From Geopsychrobacter electrodiphilus DSM 16401 (GTDB lineage: Bacteria > Desulfobacterota > Desulfuromonadia > Desulfuromonadales > Geopsychrobacteraceae), in NCBI RefSeq assembly GCF_000384395.1, contig NZ_ARWE01000001.1:3074501-3138500 (forward strand): DNA of 64,000 nucleotides, written 5' to 3'. This document shows positions 36,908-44,327 of this stretch, in pieces. Position numbers and translations under genes: made by a program. The notes beneath the pieces are model-generated. The model saw only the letters and a program-made list of their open reading frames with translations. It was not told the origin of the DNA and did not search any database. Positions within the stretch are counted from its first letter, which is position 1. Each line of letters starts with the position of its first letter.

Positions 36908-38313
36908 TGAAGCCTCCTCAGATTATTTTTATACATTGGTTCTACCTGCTCCTTTAGCTTAATGGCTGGTCCAGTAATTCCATCACCATGCGGATTAACG
37001 CTGACCTCTGAACCACTTTTTAAACTTATGAAGTTGCCCTCGTAATGTTTAAGCATTGTCGCATCAAAAATAATTCTATTGCTTACCAGGCATTTTTTAT
37101 ATTCATCAATTGTTGAATATTCTGCCACCCAAATGAATTTGGGCATTTGCAAATGAGTGTGGATCTCTCTATAAATATCATCTTTAGAGTATACATTTAC
37201 GGACTTTTTAAATGACCTGCTGGAAGTTATAAAAACTCTCCTAACTAATGTTTTGCCTTCTTCAAGGTTCAGAAGATTTTTCTCAAGGGAGGGTAAAAGT
37301 CTATCATATAAAAAGTCCACATCCAGATACATTTTTTGGTAGAAAGGGACAACTAATACATCAATATCTTCAAGCTTGATGTATCCATCATTCTCATAGT
37401 TATAAGCCTTCCTGTATGGAAGATGGTTGTCGTCGGACAGAATAACGCTTTCAACAAGGTCACAACTATCTACAACTCCTTGCCCCTCACTAAAAACAGA
37501 GTCAATATCTGATAACTCACCATGCCCAACAATTGCCACAGCATGCTTTTTTTCTCTCAATCCAGCGATGTATGGGATTCCTGATTCAATAAAAGTGTAA
37601 ATCAACCTATTAAATTCTTCGGGTTTATATATAGCATCCTCAGAAGAAATTTCACGAACATATACTTCAGGGTCAAATCTGTTTTTTTGTAAAATCTGGG
37701 CAATCTGTTCTATCGTCGCTCCCCTAGAGGGGATTCTCCGTGTTGGACTGTCGTGAACAGTAATTTCGTGTAGAGTTTTTTCTGGATAAAATGGGTATTT
37801 TTGACTGAAGTATCTAACCACGCTCCAAGCAGCGATATGGGCACAAATTGAAACATTGCCATCTTGCTGCATCCACGGAAAGGCCCAAACTGTTAGTTCA
37901 TTTCCTTTGAACAATACGGAATATTCTGCAAGGCAATAATAGCCTCCGCTGAAGTCTTTCAGCGCTTTTGGACAGAGATATGATCTACCTATCGTATATA
38001 CTTTTGTATCTCTTAGAGTTAGGAAACCGGCATAGTTATTTTGTGAAGAATTGTCCTTATCGTAAAAAAGATGAAGCCTTACAGAGTCCCTAGATATCTT
38101 TTCAAACCTTTTAGAAAAATCATTATAGTAAGTATCTCTGAAGTCCTTATCTACATATGGATATTCTAAAATTATTTCATTTATTTCGTTTGATATGTGT
38201 TTATCAAGTTCATCTCTGACGAAGTCAGGCATATAGCAACCAACGTCTGCCTGAATATCCGCGAAATTTCTTCGATAAGCTTTGTAATGTATCATCCCCA
38301 CCCCATTGAACAT
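36904..38313 (-). CDS. Papain-like cysteine peptidase-type protein
   Basis: A 469-residue protein (or 463 from the ATG at 38295; neither start has a good ribosome site). The central part has a C39/papain-like signature: glutamine then cysteine in MQQDGNVSICAHIAAW (about 157-172) and histidine in KKHAVAIVGHG (about 261-271). The flanking N- and C-terminal parts are unrecognised. It may process a peptide or act on the ubiquitin-like products of the divergent cassette; that link is inference from neighbourhood. It follows an XRE regulator, and a perfect 20-bp palindrome sits at its start. Confidence 0.65.
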   Translation of the reverse strand: MFNGVGMIHYKAYRRNFADIQADVGCYMPDFVRDELDKHISNEINEIILEYPYVDKDFRDTYYNDFSKRFEKISRDSVRLHLFYDKDNSSQNNYAGFLTLRDTKVYTIGRSYLCPKALKDFSGGYYCLAEYSVLFKGNELTVWAFPWMQQDGNVSICAHIAAWSVVRYFSQKYPFYPEKTLHEITVHDSPTRRIPSRGATIEQIAQILQKNRFDPEVYVREISSEDAIYKPEEFNRLIYTFIESGIPYIAGLREKKHAVAIVGHGELSDIDSVFSEGQGVVDSCDLVESVILSDDNHLPYRKAYNYENDGYIKLEDIDVLVVPFYQKMYLDVDFLYDRLLPSLEKNLLNLEEGKTLVRRVFITSSRSFKKSVNVYSKDDIYREIHTHLQMPKFIWVAEYSTIDEYKKCLVSNRIIFDATMLKHYEGNFISLKSGSEVSVNPHGDGITGPAIKLKEQVEPMYKNNLRRLQ

Positions 38314-38333
38314 ATTGGGCTATATAGCCCAAT
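38314..38333. promoter_or_regulatory. Perfect 20-bp palindrome, candidate XRE operator
   Basis: ATTGGGCTATATAGCCCAAT is perfectly self-complementary and abuts the first possible start codon of the peptidase-like gene, between it and the XRE gene. No T run follows, so a binding site is more likely than a terminator. Confidence 0.6.
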
Positions 38334-38354
38334 ACGCATATTGACCCATATGGC

Positions 38355-38666
38355 TTATCTTGTTTTTAGAAAATGTATGTTTTGCAATATTTGCTGTCGG
38401 TTGTCAGGTGAAAGCTGCTTGAACTCTTGGAATGCATCTTTTATTTCATCGTCGACAAAAATAGCATCTTCTTCCCCAGAACCCAAAAGAAAATCGGTGG
38501 ATACGCCCAAGGCTTTTGCCAACTTCGTAAGCGTGTCAACCGAAGGTGCTTTAATATTTTTCTCTAAACGGTTAATAGCTGGAGGAGAGATACCAATGAT
38601 CTCGGCAAGTGCTTTTTGGCTAAGCTTCATCTCTAACCTTTTTGCTCTCATTCTCGTGCCGATCAT
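38355..38666 (-). CDS. XRE-family transcriptional regulator
   Basis: A 103-residue Cro/CI-type regulator. The N-terminal HTH is textbook: RMRAKRLEMKLSQKALAEI, then ISPPAINRLEKNIKAPS, ending VSTDFLLGSGEE (about 1-68). A short helical tail follows and probably dimerises. GGAGG lies 11 bases before the ATG. It heads a leftward operon with the peptidase-like and small genes and is divergent from the ubiquitin-like cassette, so it may control both directions. Confidence 0.92.
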   Translation of the reverse strand: MIGTRMRAKRLEMKLSQKALAEIIGISPPAINRLEKNIKAPSVDTLTKLAKALGVSTDFLLGSGEEDAIFVDDEIKDAFQEFKQLSPDNRQQILQNIHFLKTR

Positions 38667-38770
38667 CTCTTAGCATACCTCCATTTCGCGTAAACCCCTG
38701 TTTGAACGTAAATTATAGCACTCCGATACGGCGGTCAAGAAAAAAATAACCTAGGGACAACATTTTAATC

Positions 38771-38799
38771 TTGACAGAATAGTAACTGCTGGTTAATTT
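38771..38799 (+). promoter_or_regulatory. Sigma-70-type promoter of the ubiquitin-like cassette
   Basis: TTGACA (38771-38776), a 17-base spacer, then TAATTT (38794-38799). It lies 72 bp upstream of the Ub/E2 start codon in the divergent region controlled by the XRE gene. Confidence 0.65.
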
Positions 38800-38870
38800 A
38801 AACATAACCAGGGTGTCTCCGTTGCCTTCCGCTCGGCTGTCACCAATACACTTTTTTGAAAGGACCCGTC

Positions 38871-39506
38871 ATGGAAAAGCTAAAAGGGAAAGACCACGAA
38901 ATTGTTTTTTTTATCGACAAAGAAAAGTTCAAAACTGACAAAATTGAGTTATCAGTTCGAGAAATCCTCCACGATTTTGCGAAAGAAGATCCCGATGAAA
39001 CGACCTTAGCGCTCAGAAAGGGCAACGATCGACAGAAATTTCCTGATCTAAATGTTTTGATTTCTTTGACCAACGGGATGAAATTCATCGTTTTTCACAA
39101 TGGGCCCACCACAGTCTCAAATGGGGATGTAACCTACGGCCCGGAAAGACTTCGTAAAGATTTGCTTGATCTGGGTCACTGTGTTGAGGAGGTGAAGTCC
39201 AATGGAATCACATATGTCGTGATACCTGGCTACGAAGTTGAAATGGGCAGATTTCAAGGGCATATAATCGATTTGGGGATACCTTCCACACCCGATTTTC
39301 CTCGCACTGCTGCCCCTTCAATCCACGTAAAAACAAATCCACAACTTCTCGATAAGAAAGACAGTATTCCAGGTGTAAGAAACATTACCGACAGCCCACT
39401 TGGACCAGAATGGCGTTACTGGAGCCGTAACTTTGGCTGGAACGGTACTGAGAAGTCCGCCCGGCGCCTCATGAATCAAATAAAAGGGGTTTTCGCAAAT
39501 GTTTAA
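38871..39506 (+). CDS. Ubiquitin-like domain fused to prokaryotic E2-like domain
   Basis: From the ATG at 38871 (AAAGGA seven bases upstream) it encodes 211 residues. Residues about 8-80 look like a beta-grasp multiubiquitin-type domain (HEIVFFIDKEKFKTDKIELS, then VREILHDFA). Residues about 95-211 look like the prokaryotic E2 family E (YVVIPGYEVEMGRFQGHIID, then LGIPSTPDFPRTAAPSIHV and WRYWSRNFGWNG). The only cysteine is in LGHC, outside the usual E2 active-site position, so transfer chemistry is unclear. It overlaps the E1/JAB gene by eight bases. Together they form a minimal ubiquitin-like pathway. Confidence 0.8.
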   Translation: MEKLKGKDHEIVFFIDKEKFKTDKIELSVREILHDFAKEDPDETTLALRKGNDRQKFPDLNVLISLTNGMKFIVFHNGPTTVSNGDVTYGPERLRKDLLDLGHCVEEVKSNGITYVVIPGYEVEMGRFQGHIIDLGIPSTPDFPRTAAPSIHVKTNPQLLDKKDSIPGVRNITDSPLGPEWRYWSRNFGWNGTEKSARRLMNQIKGVFANV

Positions 39507-40947
39507 TCATGAAACTTCAGTGGCCATGGCCGAGAGGACACATGTCCATCTCTCTAATTTTCTTATCCGCGCAGATCTTCAGGAGGATCTGGTTTTTGCT
39601 TTATGGACACCTTCTAGAGGGGGGAAGAGGTTTACAGCTCTTCTTCATACTCTTGTCCTTCCAGGCGAAGGGGATCGGCAAATCCATGGCAATGCCAGCT
39701 TCAATCCAAACTACTTTGAACGGATCTGTACCCTTGCCGTAGAAAAGAAATGCGGGATTGCCTTTCTGCACAGTCACCCAGCGACTGGTTGGCAGGGCAT
39801 GAGCCATGATGACATTGTTGCTGAAAACAAAATGGCAAGTGCTGTCGATGCGATTACCAATCTCCCACTGGTCGGAATGACTGTCGGATCTGATGGCATA
39901 TGGAGTGCACGCATGTGGAAACAGGTTGAAGGTCGCAAGTACCAGGGGAACTGGTGCCATTCCGTACGAACCGTCGGCCAAGGCCTCAAAGCAGATTTTA
40001 ACGACTCACTTGTGCCGAAACCGGAATATAGCGAGTTATTTAAAAGGACTGTGACCGTCTGGGGCAAGGAAAACCATGCCAACCTCGCTCGGCTTAGAGT
40101 CGGAATCGTCGGCCTTGGCAGTGTGGGAAGCATTGTCGCAGAAACCCTTGCTCGCATGGGAGCAGAACGCTTTAGCTTGATTGACTTTGACGAGATCCAG
40201 GGACACAATTTAGATAGACTTCTAGGAGCAACAGCAACCGATCTCGGTAAGAAGAAAGTTTCTATCGCCCAACGCCAAATTAAGCGATCGTCTACTGCCA
40301 GTCGTGTGGAAATCCTGTCTGTGTCCTGTAGTCTAGCAGAAGAAGAAGGCTACCGCGCTGCCCTGGATTGCGATGTTCTTTTCAGTTGCGTTGATCGTCC
40401 CCGAGCACGTCACATTCTCAACCATATGGCATACAGCCACCTAATTCCAGTTATAGATGGCGGGATAGAGGTGCGCTTTAAGAATGGAGTGTTCAGCGGC
40501 GTCGACTGGCAGCTCCAAACGGTAGCCCCTGGTCGCCCTTGCATGGAATGCCTTGGAACCTACAATCCTTCTGATGTGGCATTAGAGCAAAGCGGCCAAC
40601 TTGATGACCCTAGCTATATGAAAGGTTTGGGGGAAAACCACCGGCTCAAAAACAATGAAAATGTTTTTCCCTTCAGTGCGAATCTAGCATCACTGGAAGT
40701 TCTTCAGTTTGTCGCGTTAGTAACAGGCGCTGGAGGGATTCACAACTTCGGAGTCCAGCGGTATAGGTATTGGCCTGGTATCGTCGAAGCTGACGAAGGA
40801 AGAACCTGTAGGCCCGAATGTGACTGTATCGAGCTGGAAGGGCAAGGGGACCGGTATTTTCAACTTTTTGGAAGGGATTTGGGGGCAGAAATTGCCCGCA
40901 AAAGACAGGAGCAGCCAATAGAATGTGCCTGCATGGAAAATGTGTAA
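39499..40947 (+). CDS. JAB/MPN protease fused to ThiF/E1-like activating enzyme
   Basis: A 482-residue fusion. The N-terminal JAB domain (about 1-150) has HSHPATGWQGMSHDD, the H-x-H-x7-S-x2-D metalloprotease site of deubiquitinases. The C-terminal E1-like domain (about 195-450) has the nucleotide-binding GIVGLGSVGSIVAETLARMG, LIDFDEIQGHNLDR, and zinc cysteines in RPCMEC and CRPECDC. One chain could therefore both activate and trim a ubiquitin-like modifier. Order JAB then E1 with an E2 partner matches known bacterial ubiquitin-like operons in principle. AAAAGGGG precedes the start. Confidence 0.92.
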   Translation: MFNHETSVAMAERTHVHLSNFLIRADLQEDLVFALWTPSRGGKRFTALLHTLVLPGEGDRQIHGNASFNPNYFERICTLAVEKKCGIAFLHSHPATGWQGMSHDDIVAENKMASAVDAITNLPLVGMTVGSDGIWSARMWKQVEGRKYQGNWCHSVRTVGQGLKADFNDSLVPKPEYSELFKRTVTVWGKENHANLARLRVGIVGLGSVGSIVAETLARMGAERFSLIDFDEIQGHNLDRLLGATATDLGKKKVSIAQRQIKRSSTASRVEILSVSCSLAEEEGYRAALDCDVLFSCVDRPRARHILNHMAYSHLIPVIDGGIEVRFKNGVFSGVDWQLQTVAPGRPCMECLGTYNPSDVALEQSGQLDDPSYMKGLGENHRLKNNENVFPFSANLASLEVLQFVALVTGAGGIHNFGVQRYRYWPGIVEADEGRTCRPECDCIELEGQGDRYFQLFGRDLGAEIARKRQEQPIECACMENV

Positions 40948-41046
40948 AACTACGGTCGTCTCAGGTAAAGCGAATATACCGTATTCGGGAGGCACCGATT
41001 CCCATCTATTTTTATAAATTTTTTGGAGAACACTATAATAAACTTC

Positions 41047-41083
41047 AGGGCCACCTTGATCACAGGATCAGGTGGCCTTTTCT
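41047..41083 (+). terminator. Terminator of the ubiquitin-like cassette
   Basis: GGCCACCT (41049-41056) pairs with AGGTGGCC (41070-41077) with an inner GATC/GATC stem and one bulge, then TTTTCTCT. It follows the E1/JAB stop by about 100 bp. Confidence 0.85.
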
Positions 41084-41601
41084 CTAATGTGGGATATGTA
41101 TGACTGGACATTTGCAGATATAGTAAGTTTTTACTGGTAGTAAAACGTCTTGGCTTTTGTGCTAAATAGATTTTCTGCGCCAAAAAACTGAGGACCCCTA
41201 AAATTACTGCATACCCTAATATCTGAAATTTGGAATCTGCCATTCGTAAGATGTTTAATCCATCTAAGCAGCACACTTCGAACGGGGGGGGGGGAAGAGA
41301 TTGGTAAATTAGTCAGGAAAAACCCAAACCATGATGAAATGGTACAGCTTCCAGAGGAATGGCCTATAAGGTCGATGTGTCAAACTCAGCATGGCATGAG
41401 TCCTGCGTTGGTTCAGACCGCGTACCGATACTAAATGCCCAGCAATAGAATGTACGCAGATAAAGCATAAGGATTTTTAAAAGTGACGAAAAAGTGACTA
41501 CCACCGATCAATTAGATACAAAATCTATGTGGTACGATTTTTCAGAAAACACCAAATTTCGGGTATTTAGATGATTGATAGTAGCCCACACAGGACAGGT
41601 C
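41084..41601. other. Right-end region of the island
   Basis: No gene supported. It contains a run of 11 Gs at 41284-41294 and the direct pair AAGTGAC at 41481-41487 and 41492-41498 (11-base spacing, like the left-end repeats), candidates for integrase arm sites. Confidence 0.5.
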
Positions 41602-41668
41602 ACGCGTTCGCAACGCGTAGGTCGAGAGTTCGATCCTCTTCAGCTCCACCATAAAATCAAGGGGTTAG
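41602..41668 (+). repeat. attR: duplicated 3' half of tRNA-Ala
   Basis: Repeats the anticodon arm, T arm, acceptor 3' strand and CCA of the tRNA (to 41651) plus the start of its terminator. The T arm here is GAGAG-TTCGATC-CTCTT with a canonical loop, unlike the one in the intact tRNA. No 5' half is present, so it is not functional. It is probably the original host 3' end displaced by integration. Confidence 0.9.
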
Positions 41669-41692
41669 GCATCTTGTGCCTAACCTATTTTT
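41663..41692 (+). terminator. Terminator after the tRNA remnant
   Basis: GGTTAGGCA (41663-41671) pairs with TGCCTAACC (41677-41685), then TATTTTT. It is probably the ancestral terminator of the host tRNA-Ala. Confidence 0.8.
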
Positions 41693-42234
41693 ACCTCTGC
41701 TAGAAACTATGATAACGGCGGGGGAAGAGGATATTAACCCCGGCCAAATCTCCGGGCGTCTGCTCTAAGCTGAAAAATTAATGTGCCATGCCGAATAACC
41801 ACCGAGGCAAAATGGAGAACAGTGACATTCTTCTCCGGAGCATGGACGGCATGGACAGCGATGCTGAATATAGCACCGGCGGCGGCCGCAAATACCGGCA
41901 TTGATCCTTGCAGGCCATTACCGACAAGGCCCGCCATGGCCAAACACCAAGGGAACCCGTCCTGACCAGAACGCACAGTGAAAAAGCCGAGGTTTATTCC
42001 TGAGGATTCGATCTGCTCAACACAATAAAAGGCTCAACGTTCAGCTCGAATCCAGAGATTCGGCTTGGCAAAACGCGAAGAATGGTTCAATAAGGTGCTG
42101 CTTTGAATTTGTCTGAGTGGATCTTGAGGTTATTCAGGAAGGGACTTTGACACGAAAATACCTTGAATCCGCGGGCGTAAATACTAGAGGCATCAACAAC
42201 CGCAAAGCACAATCACCTGAAACGTTAAGGGGAA
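41693..42234. other. Non-coding chromosomal flank
   Basis: About 540 bp between the island and the next conserved gene. Frames exist on both strands (for example 41734-41976 minus) but lack ribosome sites and recognisable sequence; possibly decayed. Confidence 0.45.
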
Positions 42235-42441
42235 CTAAGCCCGCAGCTTCGGCCAGGGTGCGCGGCGCTCTTCGCCTCCCCAGGGCTTGCCCAAACTTTG
42301 ACGGATCTGGGCACGGTCGACGTCAATCCAGCCCGTTGCACGTCGAATCTTTCTGACTTTCATATTTGCGACCAGAATATCGAGCATATCGTTGCGGACC
42401 ATATCAAAACGACCATCGTCATACATCACGCGAACCAGCAT
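42235..42441 (-). CDS. Small conserved protein of the GSU3473-like type
   Basis: Sixty-eight residues from the ATG at 42441, preceded by GGGGAGG. The sequence MLVRVMYDDGRFDMVRN followed by MLDILVAN, then KIRRATGWIDV, matches in style a small basic protein common in Geobacter relatives (named GSU3473 family, from memory). It looks like an RNA- or DNA-interacting small fold, but no function is established to my knowledge. The extra C-terminal part (from about residue 50) is proline/arginine rich. Confidence 0.7.
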   Translation of the reverse strand: MLVRVMYDDGRFDMVRNDMLDILVANMKVRKIRRATGWIDVDRAQIRQSLGKPWGGEERRAPWPKLRA

Positions 42442-42521
42442 GTAGACCTCCCCTGCCAAATGTTACTCTGACAGTAACCTATCTTTAATGCCAACGCAAC
42501 TCCCGGGGATTTATCAAGTGA

Positions 42522-42549
42522 TTGACATAAAAAATATACTCAGTATTAT
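42522..42549 (+). promoter_or_regulatory. Promoter of first putative small RNA
   Basis: TTGACA (42522-42527), 16-base spacer, TATTAT (42544-42549). No open reading frame follows before the terminator at 42577, so it likely drives a short RNA. Confidence 0.7.
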
Positions 42550-42555
42550 ACCTCC

Positions 42556-42618
42556 CCGTCAGGCCTCTGGTCTGGAAAAAGCCCGGCAGCACCTCCCCCT
42601 CCGCTGTCGGGCTTTTCA
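42556..42618 (+). ncRNA. Putative small RNA 1 with C-rich terminator loop
   Basis: A transcript of about 60 bases is bounded by the promoter at 42522 and a terminator: GCCCGGCAGC (42581-42590) pairing with GCTGTCGGGC (42603-42612), then TTTT. The 12-base loop is ACCTCCCCCTCC, an anti-Shine-Dalgarno-like stretch that could pair with messenger ribosome sites. It is followed 150 bp later by a second unit of the same design. Confidence 0.6.
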
Positions 42619-42676
42619 CCGATAAAAACCTTTCCTGCGCCCCCCTCAAAAAATTTCAGATTTAACAAATTAATTC

Positions 42677-42705
42677 TTGACTTGATTAAGCAGATGTCCG
42701 ATATT
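42677..42705 (+). promoter_or_regulatory. Promoter of second putative small RNA
   Basis: TTGACT (42677-42682), 17-base spacer, GATATT (42700-42705). It repeats the promoter-hairpin design of the unit just upstream. Confidence 0.55.
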
Positions 42706-42707
42706 TT

Positions 42708-42775
42708 CACTCAATGGACGCCTCGAGTGTCCTGAAGCCCGGTGACCCCCCCCCTCCGTCACCGGGCTTTTTTTA
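42708..42775 (+). ncRNA. Putative small RNA 2 with C-rich terminator loop
   Basis: A small 5' hairpin (CACTC/GAGTG with GGAC/GTCC nearby) precedes a perfect 12-bp terminator stem (42735-42746 with 42758-42769) and seven Ts. The loop is eight Cs followed by TCC. The stem starts AAGCCCGGTGAC. Sharing the GCCCGG stem base and the C-rich loop with RNA 1 suggests a duplicated family. Confidence 0.6.
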
Positions 42776-42845
42776 TCTTCACTTCACACCCCGCCACCTG
42801 CACACCCCCTGAAACAAATCCTCCAACCTGCCAGGAGAGCTCAGG

Positions 42846-43235
42846 GTGATCCTCGAAAACCTGGCTAATGACGAGGATGCTCACGCCATGCAGTTGCGTT
42901 TTGCCTTGCGGTTTCCGGCTGGGACAGCGCTGGTCGACAAACGTTTTGACCTTGCGCCGGTCAATGAATTGCTTTCTCGGGTCAAACTTCTGCTTGAGCT
43001 AGCCACCCAGCAACAGCTCGACACCAGACAGGCACTTGAGATGGGGGTTGAACTTGAGCAGGAGTTTTGTACAACCCATATTGGCAGCAGTATGGAGTTC
43101 AGGGATGAAAATCTAAAGAAGATGTTTGCCGCTCTGGCCGAGGACGACAAGACCCATAAGCAGAAACGGGTGGATGCCAAAACCCGGCTTTCTCTGGCAG
43201 CCCTGAATACCCGAACCGACAATGGCCCGCCCTGA
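42846..43235 (+). CDS. Ferritin-like domain protein (possibly shortened)
   Basis: A 129-residue protein with a GTG start and AGGAG eight bases upstream. The helices resemble rubrerythrin/ferritin-like proteins: ANDEDAHAMQLRFALR (D/E-x2-H at about 8-12) and a later EMGVELEQEF and LAEDDKTHKQ (about 97-106), which would supply metal ligands. The first helix of the usual four is missing, and an in-frame stop at 42810 rules out an upstream extension. It may be a shortened paralogue. Convergent with hypE. Confidence 0.6.
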   Translation: MILENLANDEDAHAMQLRFALRFPAGTALVDKRFDLAPVNELLSRVKLLLELATQQQLDTRQALEMGVELEQEFCTTHIGSSMEFRDENLKKMFAALAEDDKTHKQKRVDAKTRLSLAALNTRTDNGPP

Positions 43236-43280
43236 GTGCAGAACGAGGCTATTATCGGTTACCTTGAGGGTTGTATGCTG

Positions 43281-44297
43281 TCAGCAGATACGCGGCAACT
43301 GTTCGCCGGCCAGCATCTCAATCGCCCTCAGGCCACCTATCGCCGTGCGCATCATCACCCGCCCGCCTGAAACATCCGTCACTTCGCCGATGATCGCCGC
43401 CTGCTCGCCGAACTCACACCCCTGCATAGTTACGAGCACAGCGTCTGCCACTTCGGCCGCGACCAGCACCAGAAGTTTACCTTCATTGGCGACAAACAAC
43501 GGATCCAGACCCAAAATCGCGCAGGCTCCGGCGACTGTAGCATTCACCGGCAGGGTCGTTTCATTTAGACAGATATCAACCCCGGATTGCAGGGCGATCT
43601 CTTTGAGGGTGGTCGCTACCCCTCCGCGGGTCGGATCGCGCAGCACGTGAATAGCTGCGCCATATTCGGCTAACAACTTAGCGACCAGGGCATTCAAGGG
43701 GGCGCTGTCGGACACAATCTCTGATTGCAGATCAAGCCCTTCACGACTGGCCAGCACCGCCATTCCGTGGTCGCCGATGCTGCCGTTGATCAGGACCTTG
43801 TCTCCCCGCTTCGCGGCATTCCCGGCGGGTTTCAGATCGTGGTCGAAGACTCCGACCCCCGAGGTATTGATAAAGATTTTGTCCCCCTTACCGCGCGGTA
43901 CGACCTTGGTATCGCCGGTGACAATTTTGACCCGCGCCTTGTCGGCCGCCGCCTTCATCGCCGTCAAAATTTCTCGCAACTCTGAAAATTTGAGCCCCTC
44001 TTCAAGGATTAAACCCACACTCAACGCCAGCGGTCGCGCACCACTCATAGCCAGATCGTTGACCGTACCGTTCACCGCCAGATCGCCGATGTTACCGCCG
44101 GGGAAGAAGATCGGATCGACCACATAACTGTCGGTGGTAAAGGCGATACGGCTGGAGGTGATCCCTTCAAGCACAGCCGCGTCATTCTGTTCGGACTGCG
44201 CAACCTGAGAGAGGATCGGGATGATCAACTCGTCGAGCAGTTGATGGCTGAGTTTGCCCCCGCTGCCATGACCGAGCAGAATGATATCATTTTTCAC
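43281..44297 (-). CDS. hypE: Hydrogenase maturation factor HypE
   Basis: HypE dehydrates the carbamoyl group delivered by HypF to cyanide, for the Fe(CN)2CO site of [NiFe] hydrogenases. A 338-residue protein from GTG 44297 (CAAGGAG upstream; a TTG at 44327 is less likely). It shows LLGHGSGGKLS at the N-terminus, FTTDSYVVDPIFFPGG, the ATP site region VTGDTKVVPRG, DPTRGGVATTL, and ends in the obligatory PRIC with the cysteine that carries the thiocyanate. Last gene of the hypABCDE run. Confidence 0.96.
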   Translation of the reverse strand: MKNDIILLGHGSGGKLSHQLLDELIIPILSQVAQSEQNDAAVLEGITSSRIAFTTDSYVVDPIFFPGGNIGDLAVNGTVNDLAMSGARPLALSVGLILEEGLKFSELREILTAMKAAADKARVKIVTGDTKVVPRGKGDKIFINTSGVGVFDHDLKPAGNAAKRGDKVLINGSIGDHGMAVLASREGLDLQSEIVSDSAPLNALVAKLLAEYGAAIHVLRDPTRGGVATTLKEIALQSGVDICLNETTLPVNATVAGACAILGLDPLFVANEGKLLVLVAAEVADAVLVTMQGCEFGEQAAIIGEVTDVSGGRVMMRTAIGGLRAIEMLAGEQLPRIC

Positions 44298-44327
44298 TTG
44301 GCAGGCTCCTTGATTAAATTCCAACAA

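Larger units (their letters stand above)
4012..41668. mobile_element. Integrated genomic island in tRNA-Ala, defence-gene rich
   Basis: Bounded by duplicated tRNA 3' sequence: a 22-bp identical block (4012-4033 and 41602-41623), a 17-bp diverged T-arm block, and a 28-bp identical block (4051-4078 and 41641-41668). A tyrosine integrase lies directly inside the left end. Inside are a KfrA-like gene, phage-type regulators, a serine recombinase, a type III-like restriction system, SMC and helicase genes, a beta-CASP nuclease and a ubiquitin-like cassette. No relaxase, type IV secretion or replication initiator was recognised, so it is best called an integrative island, mobilised (if at all) by helpers. 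Lower G+C than its flanks by eye supports transfer. Confidence 0.9.

Noticed and set aside
41284-41294. Run of 11 G residues near the island's right end
   Set aside because: Could be a phase-variable tract, but it lies in no gene or promoter that I can support; may be a sequencing artefact.
41734-41976. Minus-strand 80-codon frame next to attR
   Set aside because: No ribosome site, low-complexity Ala-rich sequence and no family resemblance.
42117-42356. Plus-strand 79-codon frame
   Set aside because: Antisense to the better supported small conserved gene at 42235-42441; no ribosome site.
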